Part shown: piece after piece, positions 46,757-55,695 of the stretch
Layout: each line of letters begins with the position of its first letter
Position numbering within the stretch: position 1 is the first letter of the stretch
IMG/VR virus record: IMGVR_UViG_3300048837_000350
Coordinates: 1-56,972 of that record
Length of the DNA: 56,972 bases
Origin: a virus
Reading direction: 5' to 3' (one strand)
The notes under the pieces: model-generated
Seen by the model: only the letters and a program-made list of their open reading frames with translations
Databases searched by the model: none
Told to the model about the DNA's origin: nothing
Made by a program: the position numbers and the translations under genes

Positions 46757-47083
46757 ATGGGTGTTTGGATTGCGCATTGGACTAAGAATGGTCCTCTTGT
46801 TAAAGACCGCGAGATTGTTCGCCTTGATGGTAGTGGATTGTCTACGCGTATTGTCGAGGATGTCGTCGTTGGCGATAAGCGCTTGAAGCCTACTAGCGCT
46901 AAGGGCGCTGATCATGCTGTGTTCAAGCACGATTCTGGCCTACTTGTCGCTCTCAAGGCTGGTCACGCGTATACGGTTCGTAGTGGTGATGCTGTGCTTG
47001 AGACTGATGTTCTAACAAAGCACACGCTCGTGCCAGCGCCCGGCCCTGATCCAGAGGTCACCGCTGTAGTAGTGGCGGCATAA
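46757..47083 (+). CDS. 108-residue head-region protein
   Basis: The protein is beta-rich and small (MGVWIAHWTKNGPLVKDREI; HAVFKHDSGLLVALKAGHAY), ATG with GGAG upstream. Its last codons (GCG GCA TAA) lie within the late promoter-like element of the tail protein gene. Possibly a small decoration or connector-type protein; not identified. Confidence 0.5.
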   Translation: MGVWIAHWTKNGPLVKDREIVRLDGSGLSTRIVEDVVVGDKRLKPTSAKGADHAVFKHDSGLLVALKAGHAYTVRSGDAVLETDVLTKHTLVPAPGPDPEVTAVVVAA

Positions 47084-47085
47084 TA
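47077..47085 (+). promoter_or_regulatory. Late promoter-like element GGCATAATA
   Basis: Overlaps the stop codon of the previous gene. Same 15-base context as before the capsid gene, and a similar leader length with AAGGAC near the ribosome site. Confidence 0.6.
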
Positions 47086-47122
47086 CTAAGCGATCAAACA
47101 CTAATAAGGACGATCTTATACC

Positions 47123-47821
47123 ATGCCTGAGATTTGTATTCCCGCTGGCTGCGTAGACATTGTACGATTCTTCGCTATCGACCAATGTACTGACGCGCCT
47201 ATCGCTGGTGCCAACGCTATCGTGCAGGGAGGCGTTGTTGCTTTCACTGCTACCCCACAGATCGAAGAGGGCGAGTCTAACGTCGTCCGTACTGCTTGTG
47301 GCGCTATCTGCGCTCGAGATAAGCAGTGTGACGATCTGAATGGCTACGAGCTTGAGATCCAGATTTGCAACCCACACTACGAGCTTCAGACTCTATTGAC
47401 TGGACAGTCTGGGATTGTTGACACTGAGAGCTTGAACACTATTGGTGTTCTTCAGGACACTGGTGTTGTCTGCTCTCCTTATGTTGGTGTTGAAGTCTTC
47501 GAGCGAATCCCACGCGAAGAGTGTGTTTCGATTGGTGATATCAGCCCATACTACCGTCGCCGAATCTGGGGCAAGGTTCGCTTCGGCCCCGCTCCGACTG
47601 AAGAGCGCGAGGGTACTATCCGCACGCTGACTTGGAGTGGCATGAGTGTTCCTGCTCGAGTCGCTGGTTATGCTGATGGCCCGTTCAACGATCTCGCTCC
47701 AGACCTTGCTGTTGCGTTCCCCGGAGTGTCTCGCTTCGATCACGCAGAGCTACTCGACTTGAGTGTTCTCACTCCAATCACTGGACTGTGTGGTCGCCAG
47801 ACTGTTCCCGCACAAGCCTAG
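47123..47821 (+). CDS. Probable major tail protein
   Basis: The 232-residue protein resembles tube proteins of actinobacterial siphophages: MPEICIPAGCVDIVRFFAID, then LEIQICNPHYELQTLLTGQS, GVVCSPYVGVEVFERIPREE and IWGKVRFGPAPTEEREGTIR. Its promoter matches that of the capsid gene, fitting a highly expressed virion protein. Unusually it precedes the connector genes instead of following them. A terminator lies right after it. The remaining uncertainty is whether this is the tube protein or a related capsid-surface protein. Confidence 0.6.
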   Translation: MPEICIPAGCVDIVRFFAIDQCTDAPIAGANAIVQGGVVAFTATPQIEEGESNVVRTACGAICARDKQCDDLNGYELEIQICNPHYELQTLLTGQSGIVDTESLNTIGVLQDTGVVCSPYVGVEVFERIPREECVSIGDISPYYRRRIWGKVRFGPAPTEEREGTIRTLTWSGMSVPARVAGYADGPFNDLAPDLAVAFPGVSRFDHAELLDLSVLTPITGLCGRQTVPAQA

Positions 47822-47842
47822 TACCACTCGCGCATAAAGTTC

Positions 47843-47875
47843 AAAGGCCGCTCCTACGCTCCGGGGGCGGCCTTT
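47843..47875 (+). terminator. Terminator hairpin after the tail protein gene
   Basis: AAAGGCCGCTCC (47843-47854) pairs with GGGGCGGCCTTT (47864-47875) with one G-T pair; the late promoter-like element starts six bases later. Confidence 0.8.
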
Positions 47876-47880
47876 GTGTT

Positions 47881-47889
47881 GGCATCATA
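47881..47889 (+). promoter_or_regulatory. Late promoter-like element GGCATCATA
   Basis: Follows the tail-protein terminator. The core ends 25 bases before the GTG at 47914, so a short leader is expected. Confidence 0.55.
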
Positions 47890-47913
47890 TAGGGAGACTA
47901 ACGGTGGTGTTTT

Positions 47914-48654
47914 GTGGCTTATGAAGACCCTTTTGTAGTATGCGCTCCGTGGATTGATGTCGCTGATTTGTGCGAGATCCCCACGGATGAGACTGACTGC
48001 AATGGCGTCGTAGTCCCACTCGTGTATCCAGACTCGATTACTGACATGATTGAGGCTGTCAGCAATATCCTGTTCGGACTCACGTGCTATCGCTATCCGG
48101 GTATCTGTACGACTCTGATCTACCCGTGCGTTGATTGTGCGTGTGGTTGCCATCCGTGTTCTTGTGGACGCTTTGATGCTATCGACCTTGCAGAGCTTCC
48201 ATATCCTGTGCAGAGTGTCGTAGAGGTACTCATTGATGGTGTCGCTGTGAATCCTGCTGAGTACACGATTAAGCATAATCGTTACCTCGTGAAGCTTAGT
48301 GGAGATAGGTGGCCTACTTGTAATGCGATGGACTTGCCAGACTCAAGCTCGAGTACTCTCACGGTTGAGGTTGAGTATGGGCGCACTCCTCCGATAGAGC
48401 TACGCATGGGTGCGGCTCGTCTTGTTGAAGAGTTGTACAAGGCTTGTAATCAGAGTCCGTGTGATTTGCCGAGTAATGTGACGAAGGTCACTAGGCGTGG
48501 AATCGACTTTGACATGACGCCGCTCACACAGCTTATGGAGTCTGGGAAGACTGGTATCGACATCCTTGACTATGCTCTCAAGAAGTATGGGAAGTGTAAC
48601 AAGATGTGGGGCTATGATCCTTCTGTGAAGCAGTCGTACTATAGGGCACCGTAA
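47914..48654 (+). CDS. Head-to-tail adaptor (connector Ad1-like)
   Basis: The 246-residue protein shows the pattern of actinophage connector proteins: VVCAPWIDVADLCEIP, IEAVSNILFGLTCYRYPGIC, a metal-like cluster CVDCACGCHPCSC, LPYPVQSVVEVLIDG, YLVKLSGDRWPTC, VEVEYGRTPPIE and a helical KVTRRGIDFDMTPL. Fifteen cysteines are present. It would bind the portal and begin the connector that closes the filled head. GTG start at 47914. Confidence 0.75.
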   Translation: MAYEDPFVVCAPWIDVADLCEIPTDETDCNGVVVPLVYPDSITDMIEAVSNILFGLTCYRYPGICTTLIYPCVDCACGCHPCSCGRFDAIDLAELPYPVQSVVEVLIDGVAVNPAEYTIKHNRYLVKLSGDRWPTCNAMDLPDSSSSTLTVEVEYGRTPPIELRMGAARLVEELYKACNQSPCDLPSNVTKVTRRGIDFDMTPLTQLMESGKTGIDILDYALKKYGKCNKMWGYDPSVKQSYYRAP

Positions 48655-49121
48655 TGACTCTTGTTGATGTTCTTGACGCGACGCTTGATGAGGCGATTCG
48701 CTGTATTGGTAACACGTCGTGCGAGTATGTCGCGAGTGTAGTTCTTGGCCCTCCTCCAGAGGGCTGCAATATGTTGACTGCGTACTACGCGAATAGCAAT
48801 GTGCGCGAGTCTCTGCCGGGGTGTAACCATACGATTGATTCGACTATCGTCGTGCAGTTGACTCGCTGCTGCGCTCATGATGCTCAGGAAGATTTTGATT
48901 GGGTGGCTGAAGCTCGAGAAGCTGCGTGTTGGCACCGAGATTTCTGGCAGCTACTAGCGTGCTTGAGTTGTACGATTCAGGGCGTACTCGAGCCGTGGGT
49001 CACGTCGTGTGACAGTATCACGATTGATGCTAACGCTCCGCACGAGCGCGAGGGTGGATGCTACTCTGGATATATCTATATCTCATATAAGACTGCTCCG
49101 TGCTGCCCTGACTTTGCGTAG
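48654..49121 (+). CDS. Head-tail connector (head completion/tail terminator-like)
   Basis: The 155-residue protein has the actinophage connector pattern: CEYVASVVLGPPPEGCNMLT, IVVQLTRCC, REAACWHRDFWQLLACLSC and HEREGGCYSGYIYISYK. Thirteen cysteines, most near the motif positions, hint at structural disulfides or metal. It overlaps the adaptor stop (TAATG) and precedes the gp10-like gene. Likely part of the neck; exact ring position unknown. Confidence 0.6.
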   Translation: MTLVDVLDATLDEAIRCIGNTSCEYVASVVLGPPPEGCNMLTAYYANSNVRESLPGCNHTIDSTIVVQLTRCCAHDAQEDFDWVAEAREAACWHRDFWQLLACLSCTIQGVLEPWVTSCDSITIDANAPHEREGGCYSGYIYISYKTAPCCPDFA

Positions 49122-49131
49122 GTGATTGGCT

Positions 49132-49857
49132 ATGGCTAGGTCTAAGGTTCGCATTGATACTGAGAAGCAGATACTGACGAAGAACTATCGTCCGGGGCAA
49201 GTGCTTGCCGTCATGTCTAAGGACATTGAGAAGCGTGCGGTGAGGCTCGCGCGTACGAATAATGGTAGAGGCTGGGCTTACGATGATCCAGAGAATAATG
49301 TGCGTGGATTCAGTCGCGGTATCACCACTCCTAATGGGCGCTACGCTGCTGGCATTAAGTACAAGCCGGGTAGTGGCGCTCGACCACGAATGGAGTTGAT
49401 AGCTACCGCGAAGCACTCCCAGTATGTTGAGTTTGGTAATGGCCAGAAGGATATTAGGCCCAATCAGAGCTTCAGAAATAAAGCGCTGGCTCCACTGCTG
49501 AAGAAGGCGAGAGAGAACAAGAAGATATACGAAGCTCGCAAGGCTCGTGAAGAGTACATTATTGACAATGGAAAAGGTGAGGCTGTTAAGAACGCGGAGG
49601 ATCGGCTAAGAAAGCTTGAGGATCATTACAAAAAGTGGCTCAAGGATCTTGCGATTAAGAAGAACGCCATCCGCAAGGCTAGGTTCGTACTCAATACTCC
49701 CAACGGGATTGTTGCCCCAGACCGTGTTCGCCCCATGGGTAAGGGTAAGGTTCCCAGTGAAGCGGAGGTTGGCGGGTATGGCACGATTAACCGTGCGATG
49801 CGTACTGCCGTGAAGGAAGCTCGCAGGGATATCAATAGGCGTCGTAGATCGGCATAA
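49132..49857 (+). CDS. Neck/tail-completion protein, HK97 gp10-like
   Basis: From the ATG at 49132 the protein has 241 residues. YVEFGNGQKDIRPNQSFRNK followed by ALAPLLKKARENK matches the gp10-like family signature ('VExGxxxxxPxPfxxPA'). A basic coiled-coil insertion (AVKNAEDRLRKLEDHYKKWL) and a basic C-terminus (KEARRDINRRRRSA) are unusual. A TTG at 49126 is the alternative start. It would help join the tail to the head, located between connectors and tail chaperones. Confidence 0.6.
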   Translation: MARSKVRIDTEKQILTKNYRPGQVLAVMSKDIEKRAVRLARTNNGRGWAYDDPENNVRGFSRGITTPNGRYAAGIKYKPGSGARPRMELIATAKHSQYVEFGNGQKDIRPNQSFRNKALAPLLKKARENKKIYEARKAREEYIIDNGKGEAVKNAEDRLRKLEDHYKKWLKDLAIKKNAIRKARFVLNTPNGIVAPDRVRPMGKGKVPSEAEVGGYGTINRAMRTAVKEARRDINRRRRSA

Positions 49858-49859
49858 TA
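49851..49859 (+). promoter_or_regulatory. Late promoter-like element GGCATAATA
   Basis: Overlaps the stop codon of the gp10-like gene (GCA TAA). A leader of about 36 bases follows, with AGGAG before the TTG at 49895. Confidence 0.6.
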
Positions 49860-49894
49860 GCCCGCGTTACGAATCCGAGTCTAGGAGCAATACG

Positions 49895-50248
49895 TTGGCT
49901 ACAGCCACTAAGAAGCGCATCATTGGCGGAGAGGCTTTCGCGGCCCTGCAGGAGCGCAAGAAGAAGACTGGTCAAGAGCAAGTCGTACTCGAGATTGGTG
50001 GACACGACTTCACTGTCAAGAGCTTCGTTCCAGCCGCTGTAATGATCGACATGATCCACTACGCTAACGAGGCTGATCTTCGCGGCGCTCTCGACGCGCT
50101 CGCTAAGGCGTTTGTTGATGAGGATCAGGAGAAGCTGCTAGCGATTCTCGGATCAGACTCAGACGTTCCGGTCGATATGGAGTACGTCGCAGACCTCATC
50201 GGTGTACTCGCCGAAGAGTTGACTGATCGCCCTTTAGAGAAAGAGTAG
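49895..50248 (+). CDS. Tail assembly chaperone, upstream product
   Basis: The 117-residue protein, starting at a TTG with AGGAG eight bases upstream, fits the lambda gpG class: short, acidic, helical C-terminus (VADLIGVLAEELTDRPLEKE) and position immediately before the tape measure gene. It coats the tape measure during tail assembly and is absent from the finished virion. The end carries the slippery heptamer CCCTTTA at 50230-50236. Confidence 0.8.
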   Translation: MATATKKRIIGGEAFAALQERKKKTGQEQVVLEIGGHDFTVKSFVPAAVMIDMIHYANEADLRGALDALAKAFVDEDQEKLLAILGSDSDVPVDMEYVADLIGVLAEELTDRPLEKE

Positions 50249-50586
50249 TACTCTACTCAGTCCTCGTTGATAACTATGCGAGGATCGAGGGGCACTACCC
50301 TACTATCGAGGATCTACTCGACTTATCTAGTCGCCGTGTTTTCAATCTAGTGTTCAACTGGATTTGGGAGAACGTGGACTCTGAGACTTTCGATAAGAAC
50401 TTTGCTGCGCATTTTGATGCGTATCGTCAAGAGCATCATGAGTATCTCGAGGATCGCGATGAGCGTATCAAGACTCAGGTGACTGGTGAGGCCGACATTA
50501 ACATTGTCGTGACGAAGCCTAGTCAGGAGGATGTTGACGAGCTTCTGAGGATGATGGGAGTGAAGCCTGCGGAGGAGTCTGAGTAG
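49895..50586 (+). CDS. Tail assembly chaperone, frameshifted fusion product (G-T type)
   Basis: A -1 shift at CCCTTTA (50230-50236) would join 49895-50236 to the overlapping frame that runs from 50236 to the TAG-containing end at 50586. That yields about 230 residues. The downstream frame continues RERVVLYSVLVDNYARIEGH, then NLVFNWIWENVDSETFDKNF, and has no good start codon of its own near its beginning, so a fusion is the natural reading. A frame-internal GTG at 50350 is less convincing. The interval coordinates ignore the shift. Confidence 0.75.
50230..50236 (+). other. -1 programmed ribosomal frameshift site CCCTTTA
   Basis: In the upstream frame the codons are C-CCT-TTA, a canonical X-XXY-YYZ heptamer. 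After the shift the tRNAs re-pair with CCC-TTT and reading continues AGA-GAA-AGA. It lies 10 bases before the TAG of the short product, as in other siphophage tail chaperone pairs. Confidence 0.75.
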
Positions 50587-50594
50587 GCATCATA
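50586..50594 (+). promoter_or_regulatory. Late promoter-like element GGCATCATA
   Basis: Directly after the fusion-product stop (TAG-GCATCATA). Core ends eight bases before the tape measure ATG, with no Shine-Dalgarno site nearby, giving a leaderless transcript. Confidence 0.6.
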
Positions 50595-50601
50595 TAGTGT
50601 C

Positions 50602-53600
50602 ATGGCTGAGAAGATCGGAAACGTCAGCGTTGCCCTTATTCCTGAAGCGAATACCGCTCAGTGGAAGAAGGAAGTTCAGGCTGCCGTAAACAAGGTTGGG
50701 CCAGTCACCGTAGAGGTTCTTCCTGACGTTTCTCGTCCGGCGATGGTTAAGTTCAGAACCGTGCTTCAGGCGAAGCTCGACAAGATGAACTTCTATGTGA
50801 ACGTGACGCCGAAGATTAGCAAGGCTGCGCTTCGTAAGACTACGCGTGAACTGAACAAGTATTACAAGGAGAAGGATAACGCTCCCGGCGTTTACTTGAA
50901 TCCGCAGTTCCGCATGACTGATGTTCGTAAGAGCATCGTTGATCTCAATAAGAAGCTTGCTGCCGCTGGCAAGCCTACGATCTACATTGATGTCTCTACG
51001 AAGGAGGGGCTGGCTGCTCGTCAGGCAGAGGTTGCTGCGTTTCAGGCTCGTACGAGCGCGATGCAAGCCGCGACTATTGAGCGTACGAAGAATCGTGAAC
51101 TCAACGCAAATAGAATCGTTGCCGCCAATAAGATCGCGCTCCTAAAGCTTGAGCAACGCGAGCGTGAGCGTATCTCTGCGATAGTCAACAGGGGTCTTGA
51201 TGCTACTGGAATATCTAGGTATGAGGGTGCCGTTCTTCGTAGCCTGAAGGTTTTGACGAAGGCGTGGGCGGTTTACTCCGTATCGGCTACTGCTGCCGTA
51301 GCTGGTCTTTCGGCGTATGCGATCTACTCGTTCGCGCAACTTGAGGATTCAGCGAACATGGCTTCGCAGGTTTTTGCCAACAATATCGCTGGAGTATCTC
51401 GCCTCACTGCTGACGAGTTCGTCAAGGTTAATAGGGATATTCGAGCGCGTGTTCTTGTTGGCGCTGGTCAGATTGCTCGCGCCACTGCTTTCGATCTTGA
51501 GCAGGCTGCAGGTTCGATGAGGGCGCTGGCAGCTTCTGGTGTTGATCTTGAGGTTGCGCTTGGTAACTCTACGGACAAGATCAAGGGTCTTGGTCTTGTT
51601 GTCGCGCAGTTCGCTCAGGCCGCTGGGATTGAGGATCTTGAGCTTGCCACAGATAAGCTGATTGCCATACAGCAGCAGGCTGCTGCTGCCCCAGCGTTTA
51701 CTAGCGTGTATAAGACTCAGGCTGATCAGGTTCAGCGTGTCGCCGATCTTGTTATCCTCGCCTCGAACAAGGCGCTGGGTAATGCACAGCAACTATCTGA
51801 AGCTCTTGCTAATCGTGTTACCGGCCAGCTAGCTTCGATGAATAGGCCACTCGAGGAAGCGGTCACGTTGACTGCCGTCTTGTCGCAGTCAGGCTTGCTC
51901 GGTAAGCCCGGTGGTGAGCAAGCATCCATCATCATGCGCGACTTGGCTATTAAGGCCGAGAAGTTTAGGGAAGAGTTTAAGGCGCTTGGCGTTGAAGTTT
52001 TTGATCAGAATGGGAACATTCGTTCTGCTACTAGCCTGATTGACGAGTTGTCTAATAGTCTTGGCGGCATGAGTGATCAGGAGCGTGTTGCTGCTCTTGC
52101 AAGTGCTGGTATCACGCTTCGCTCTCAGGGTGTTTTCTCTCGCTTGATTGCTACGTCTACGGCGATTAGACGCGAGCAGGGGATGAGCCTTAAGGATATT
52201 GAGAACTCTTTGAAGCGTGATGCTGCTGGCGCTGTTGCTCGTCAGGCAGAAGCTCGCTTGGATACTCTGTCGATGCAGTGGCAGGCGTTCACCGAGTCTG
52301 TGAAGGTTACGTTCGCATTGTTTGGCGGCCGTGCCGGGGAGACTATCAAGGATTTCTTGAAGGAGATCAATGGCGATCTTGAGAGTGGCGGGGATAGCCC
52401 TCTATTTACCGCGCTCGAGTCTCAGATCACTAGACTGTCTAAGCGTCTTGACGCTTTTGTTAAGCGTGCGATTACTGTTCTTAAGAGTGATCAGTTTAGA
52501 GAGTTTGCAACAGACTTGGCAGAGTCTTTGATTCTTGCATCTAAGAGCTTGTTGACATTCTTCCAAGGCTTCGCAACAGGATTTACTGGGGTTGAGGTGG
52601 AGGGTAGCGATGCACTGAAAAGCATCGGCGATATTATCCGCTCTATTTCCGAGCGATTGCCTTCCCTATCACGTAGTGTCGGTGAGGCTTTTGGGAAGAT
52701 TGCTCGATTCATTAGCGAGAATCGTTCACTGTTGGCCAGCTTGGCTAAGGCTTGGCTAGCTATTGGCGCTGCCTCTTTCGTTGTGCGTAGAGCTATTGCT
52801 CCATTCGTATTCATATTCAATGCCGTACGATCTATTCTCGCAAAGTTTGGTGGAGCTAGCGGCCTACTGACCAAGCTTGGCATTGGCCTGAAGTTTGTTG
52901 CGCAGAACTTTAAGTTCGTATCTCAGTGGGCAGCGATCATTGTCGCTGCCATATCTGTTGTTGCCGGAGTTATCAAGGGTGTCTTTTCGGAGATAAGCAA
53001 GCAGAAAAGCGAGGCCGGTGGTTTCGTAAGATTCTGGCGGATGCTCAAGATTGTTCTTGATCCGATCAATGAAGCTATAACGTGGATTCTTAAGAAGCTG
53101 TTTAACCTTGGCGAGTTCCTAGGATCTGGCTTTGTCAAGGTTGTCAGTGGGGCGCTTGGTCTGCTCGCTGATTTGTTTGACGTCGCACTTCAGGGTCTTG
53201 GTGGAGTCTTTGACGCGATAGGCAAGTTGCCCAAGATGGAGTGGGCAGAGAAGGCAGCGAAGAGTATTGATGGCTTGCGCCGAGAACTGAATCGCGCCGG
53301 AGATCAATCTGTTGTTACTGCGGATAAGGTTGAGAGAAGCAGTAAGCGTATTCGCAAGGCTCTCGATGTTCAGCCTGTTGATATTAGGAAGGAGAATAGT
53401 AATCTCGATAAGCAGATTAGTGTTATCGAGAAGCGCTTAGAGGCTGGCAATCTCAGCAAGCAGGACATCTTTGCTTTGCAGCAGCGCCTGCAAGAGGTGG
53501 CGCTGAATGAGATTAAGATTTATGAGAAGCGCGATAAGCGCTTAGAGGGTCTTGCGAAGCGTCGTAAGGATTTGCTGGCAACTGTTTTTGCTGATGAGAA

Positions 53601-55695
53601 GATGAGCGTTGGACAGCGCGACGCTTTGTATGCTACTCGCGATGCCGTGCTGAAGAAGCAGGAGGATACTCTTGCTAGGAGGGCTTCTACTCAGGTTGCT
53701 TCTATTCAGAAGCTATTTCAGGCCGGTGCTATCGGCCCGACCGAGGCTCGCCTGCGCTTGATTGAGTTGCAGAAGCTTTTGGATAAGGCTGGGCTTGGGG
53801 TTAAGATCCCGACGAAGCTTGATGAAGCTACGTTTATAGATACTAAGCGTAAGCTTGATGAGGTATCTAAGCCGCGTACGGCTACTCTTACCATCGTAGA
53901 GCGCATCCAGAGCGCCGGCAAGAGCATCCTAGACATATTCAAGGCTGGTGCTGCTGCGAAGCAGAAGAGCCAGCTAGAGGCCGCCATAGCTCTTGCGCAG
54001 GCTGAGACTACGAAACTACAGACAGCGCTTGGAGCTTTGAAGACTGCGATGCGTCGCCCTGCTGTTGAGGCTGTTAAGGGTCTAGTCGCTGTGCTGATGG
54101 ACGTTCCGCGCCAGTTGCGCATGGCGTTCAGCGTTATCTCCCCGCAGGTTGTCCAGCTTGGCGCTGGCGTCGGAAAGACTCTCGCCGCTGGCATGCGCTC
54201 TGAGATTCAAAAAGTATCCATGGCTGGCACCGAACTTGGCAAGGCTGCGATGGCTGGTCTTGGCGCTGGCCTATCGTCTGGATTCAATACGATTGTCAAG
54301 CCGATGCTCAAGGGATTCACCGAGGAGATCCCGAAGCTGAAGGGGCCAATAGCGTACGACGCCACACTCCTCCAGCCTGCTGGTACCGCAATCATGGGCG
54401 GCTTCGCCCGAGGACTCGAGTCTGGATTCGATAATGTTCGTAGCTGGCTAAAGGCTGTCGCTCCGGCTATTGAAGAGTCGGTGCCAGACAACCTCATGGT
54501 TGAGCGTACAGGAAAGTTCCTCGTTGATTGGCTCAGGAGCGGGAAGACGCTGAAGCCAGAGGATGCGTTTGGCGATCTCGTGCCGAAGGTTCCAGACTTC
54601 ATGGGTGGGGATATTGGGCCGATAGATGCGAGCCTAGGATTCCTACATCCAACAGCATCGCTGCGCGATACAACTGTGATGGCTCAAGCGCTCGCCAAGA
54701 TGTTCGGGCTAACAGTCACGGACATTAAGCGTCCGAGTGGCACAAAGACTGCTAGCGGAAATATCTCAGACCACAGTATGGGCTGGGCTGCTGACATTAG
54801 TGGTTCTATGTCGAACACTGATCGCATGGTTGCTGCGATCAAGGGACTCTTCCCGAGTGTCATCAAGCAGTTGATCTGGCGCAACAAGGATGTCAACCGT
54901 GGATTCTTCGTCGGCGACCATATGGATCACGCCCACCTAGCGTTCCGTCCAGCCGCTGGCTTTAGCTTGAATAGCGGAAAGCTCGGAGTTACTCCAGTCA
55001 TGCCCGGATCTGGCGGCAAGGCTGGTAGCTCATCGGTCATGCAGGCGATTGCCCGAGCGGCTGCCGCTACTGGTATGCCTGTCGCACTGATCAAGGCTAT
55101 CGCGAAGCAAGAGTCTGGCTTTAATCCTCGCGCTGGTTCTCCTGCTGGAGCGAAGGGCTTGATGCAGTTGATGCCGGGTACAGCTCGCGGTCTTGGCGTG
55201 CGCGATATCTATGATCCTTTCCAGAACGCTCTTGGTGGCGCTCGATACATCCGTAGCATGCTTAGTATGTTCAAGCGACTCGATTATGCACTCGCTGGAT
55301 ATAACGCTGGGCCGGGTGCTGTTCGCAAGTTTGGTGGCATCCCTCCGTATCGCGAGACTCAGAACTATGTTCGAGCAGTCATGCGTTACTTCCAGCAGTT
55401 CGGTGGAGCGTTCGGAGGATTCCGCGCACAGGGAGGCATGGTTTCGCCGGGTAGCGCGTATGTGGTTGGCGAGCGTGGTCGTGAGCTATTCGTTCCGGGT
55501 CAGCGCGGTAATGTGATCACGAACGCGAACCTTGAGCGCCTCATTAAGTTGATGGAGGAGCAGGAGCGTAAGGGCAAGAAGGGTGTGACGTACCAGAACA
55601 ATATGACGGTGCAGTCCAACTCGAGTGACCCACGTGTGGTTGCTAGCCTGATTGATTCGCATAATAGGTATTCGATGAGCAGGCTTAACCTCTAA
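50602..55695 (+). CDS. Tape measure protein with M15-like and lytic transglycosylase domains
   Basis: The 1697-residue protein sets tail length. After a coiled-coil N-terminus it has a tape-measure core (GSMRALAASGVDLEVALGNS), hydrophobic segments at about residues 715-735 and 775-795, and long coiled coils (850-1180). The C-terminal third carries two wall-degrading domains. One is M15-like, with SDHSMGWAADIS (H1391, D1398) and DHMDHAHLAF (H1443, H1445). The other is a lytic transglycosylase with KQESGFNPRAGSPAGAKGLM (E1504) and LAGYNAGPGAVRKFGG. It ends in VVGERGRELFVPGQRG, a typical tape-measure tail. It would help DNA entry by opening the cell wall. Confidence 0.9.
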   Translation: MAEKIGNVSVALIPEANTAQWKKEVQAAVNKVGPVTVEVLPDVSRPAMVKFRTVLQAKLDKMNFYVNVTPKISKAALRKTTRELNKYYKEKDNAPGVYLNPQFRMTDVRKSIVDLNKKLAAAGKPTIYIDVSTKEGLAARQAEVAAFQARTSAMQAATIERTKNRELNANRIVAANKIALLKLEQRERERISAIVNRGLDATGISRYEGAVLRSLKVLTKAWAVYSVSATAAVAGLSAYAIYSFAQLEDSANMASQVFANNIAGVSRLTADEFVKVNRDIRARVLVGAGQIARATAFDLEQAAGSMRALAASGVDLEVALGNSTDKIKGLGLVVAQFAQAAGIEDLELATDKLIAIQQQAAAAPAFTSVYKTQADQVQRVADLVILASNKALGNAQQLSEALANRVTGQLASMNRPLEEAVTLTAVLSQSGLLGKPGGEQASIIMRDLAIKAEKFREEFKALGVEVFDQNGNIRSATSLIDELSNSLGGMSDQERVAALASAGITLRSQGVFSRLIATSTAIRREQGMSLKDIENSLKRDAAGAVARQAEARLDTLSMQWQAFTESVKVTFALFGGRAGETIKDFLKEINGDLESGGDSPLFTALESQITRLSKRLDAFVKRAITVLKSDQFREFATDLAESLILASKSLLTFFQGFATGFTGVEVEGSDALKSIGDIIRSISERLPSLSRSVGEAFGKIARFISENRSLLASLAKAWLAIGAASFVVRRAIAPFVFIFNAVRSILAKFGGASGLLTKLGIGLKFVAQNFKFVSQWAAIIVAAISVVAGVIKGVFSEISKQKSEAGGFVRFWRMLKIVLDPINEAITWILKKLFNLGEFLGSGFVKVVSGALGLLADLFDVALQGLGGVFDAIGKLPKMEWAEKAAKSIDGLRRELNRAGDQSVVTADKVERSSKRIRKALDVQPVDIRKENSNLDKQISVIEKRLEAGNLSKQDIFALQQRLQEVALNEIKIYEKRDKRLEGLAKRRKDLLATVFADEKMSVGQRDALYATRDAVLKKQEDTLARRASTQVASIQKLFQAGAIGPTEARLRLIELQKLLDKAGLGVKIPTKLDEATFIDTKRKLDEVSKPRTATLTIVERIQSAGKSILDIFKAGAAAKQKSQLEAAIALAQAETTKLQTALGALKTAMRRPAVEAVKGLVAVLMDVPRQLRMAFSVISPQVVQLGAGVGKTLAAGMRSEIQKVSMAGTELGKAAMAGLGAGLSSGFNTIVKPMLKGFTEEIPKLKGPIAYDATLLQPAGTAIMGGFARGLESGFDNVRSWLKAVAPAIEESVPDNLMVERTGKFLVDWLRSGKTLKPEDAFGDLVPKVPDFMGGDIGPIDASLGFLHPTASLRDTTVMAQALAKMFGLTVTDIKRPSGTKTASGNISDHSMGWAADISGSMSNTDRMVAAIKGLFPSVIKQLIWRNKDVNRGFFVGDHMDHAHLAFRPAAGFSLNSGKLGVTPVMPGSGGKAGSSSVMQAIARAAAATGMPVALIKAIAKQESGFNPRAGSPAGAKGLMQLMPGTARGLGVRDIYDPFQNALGGARYIRSMLSMFKRLDYALAGYNAGPGAVRKFGGIPPYRETQNYVRAVMRYFQQFGGAFGGFRAQGGMVSPGSAYVVGERGRELFVPGQRGNVITNANLERLIKLMEEQERKGKKGVTYQNNMTVQSNSSDPRVVASLIDSHNRYSMSRLNL

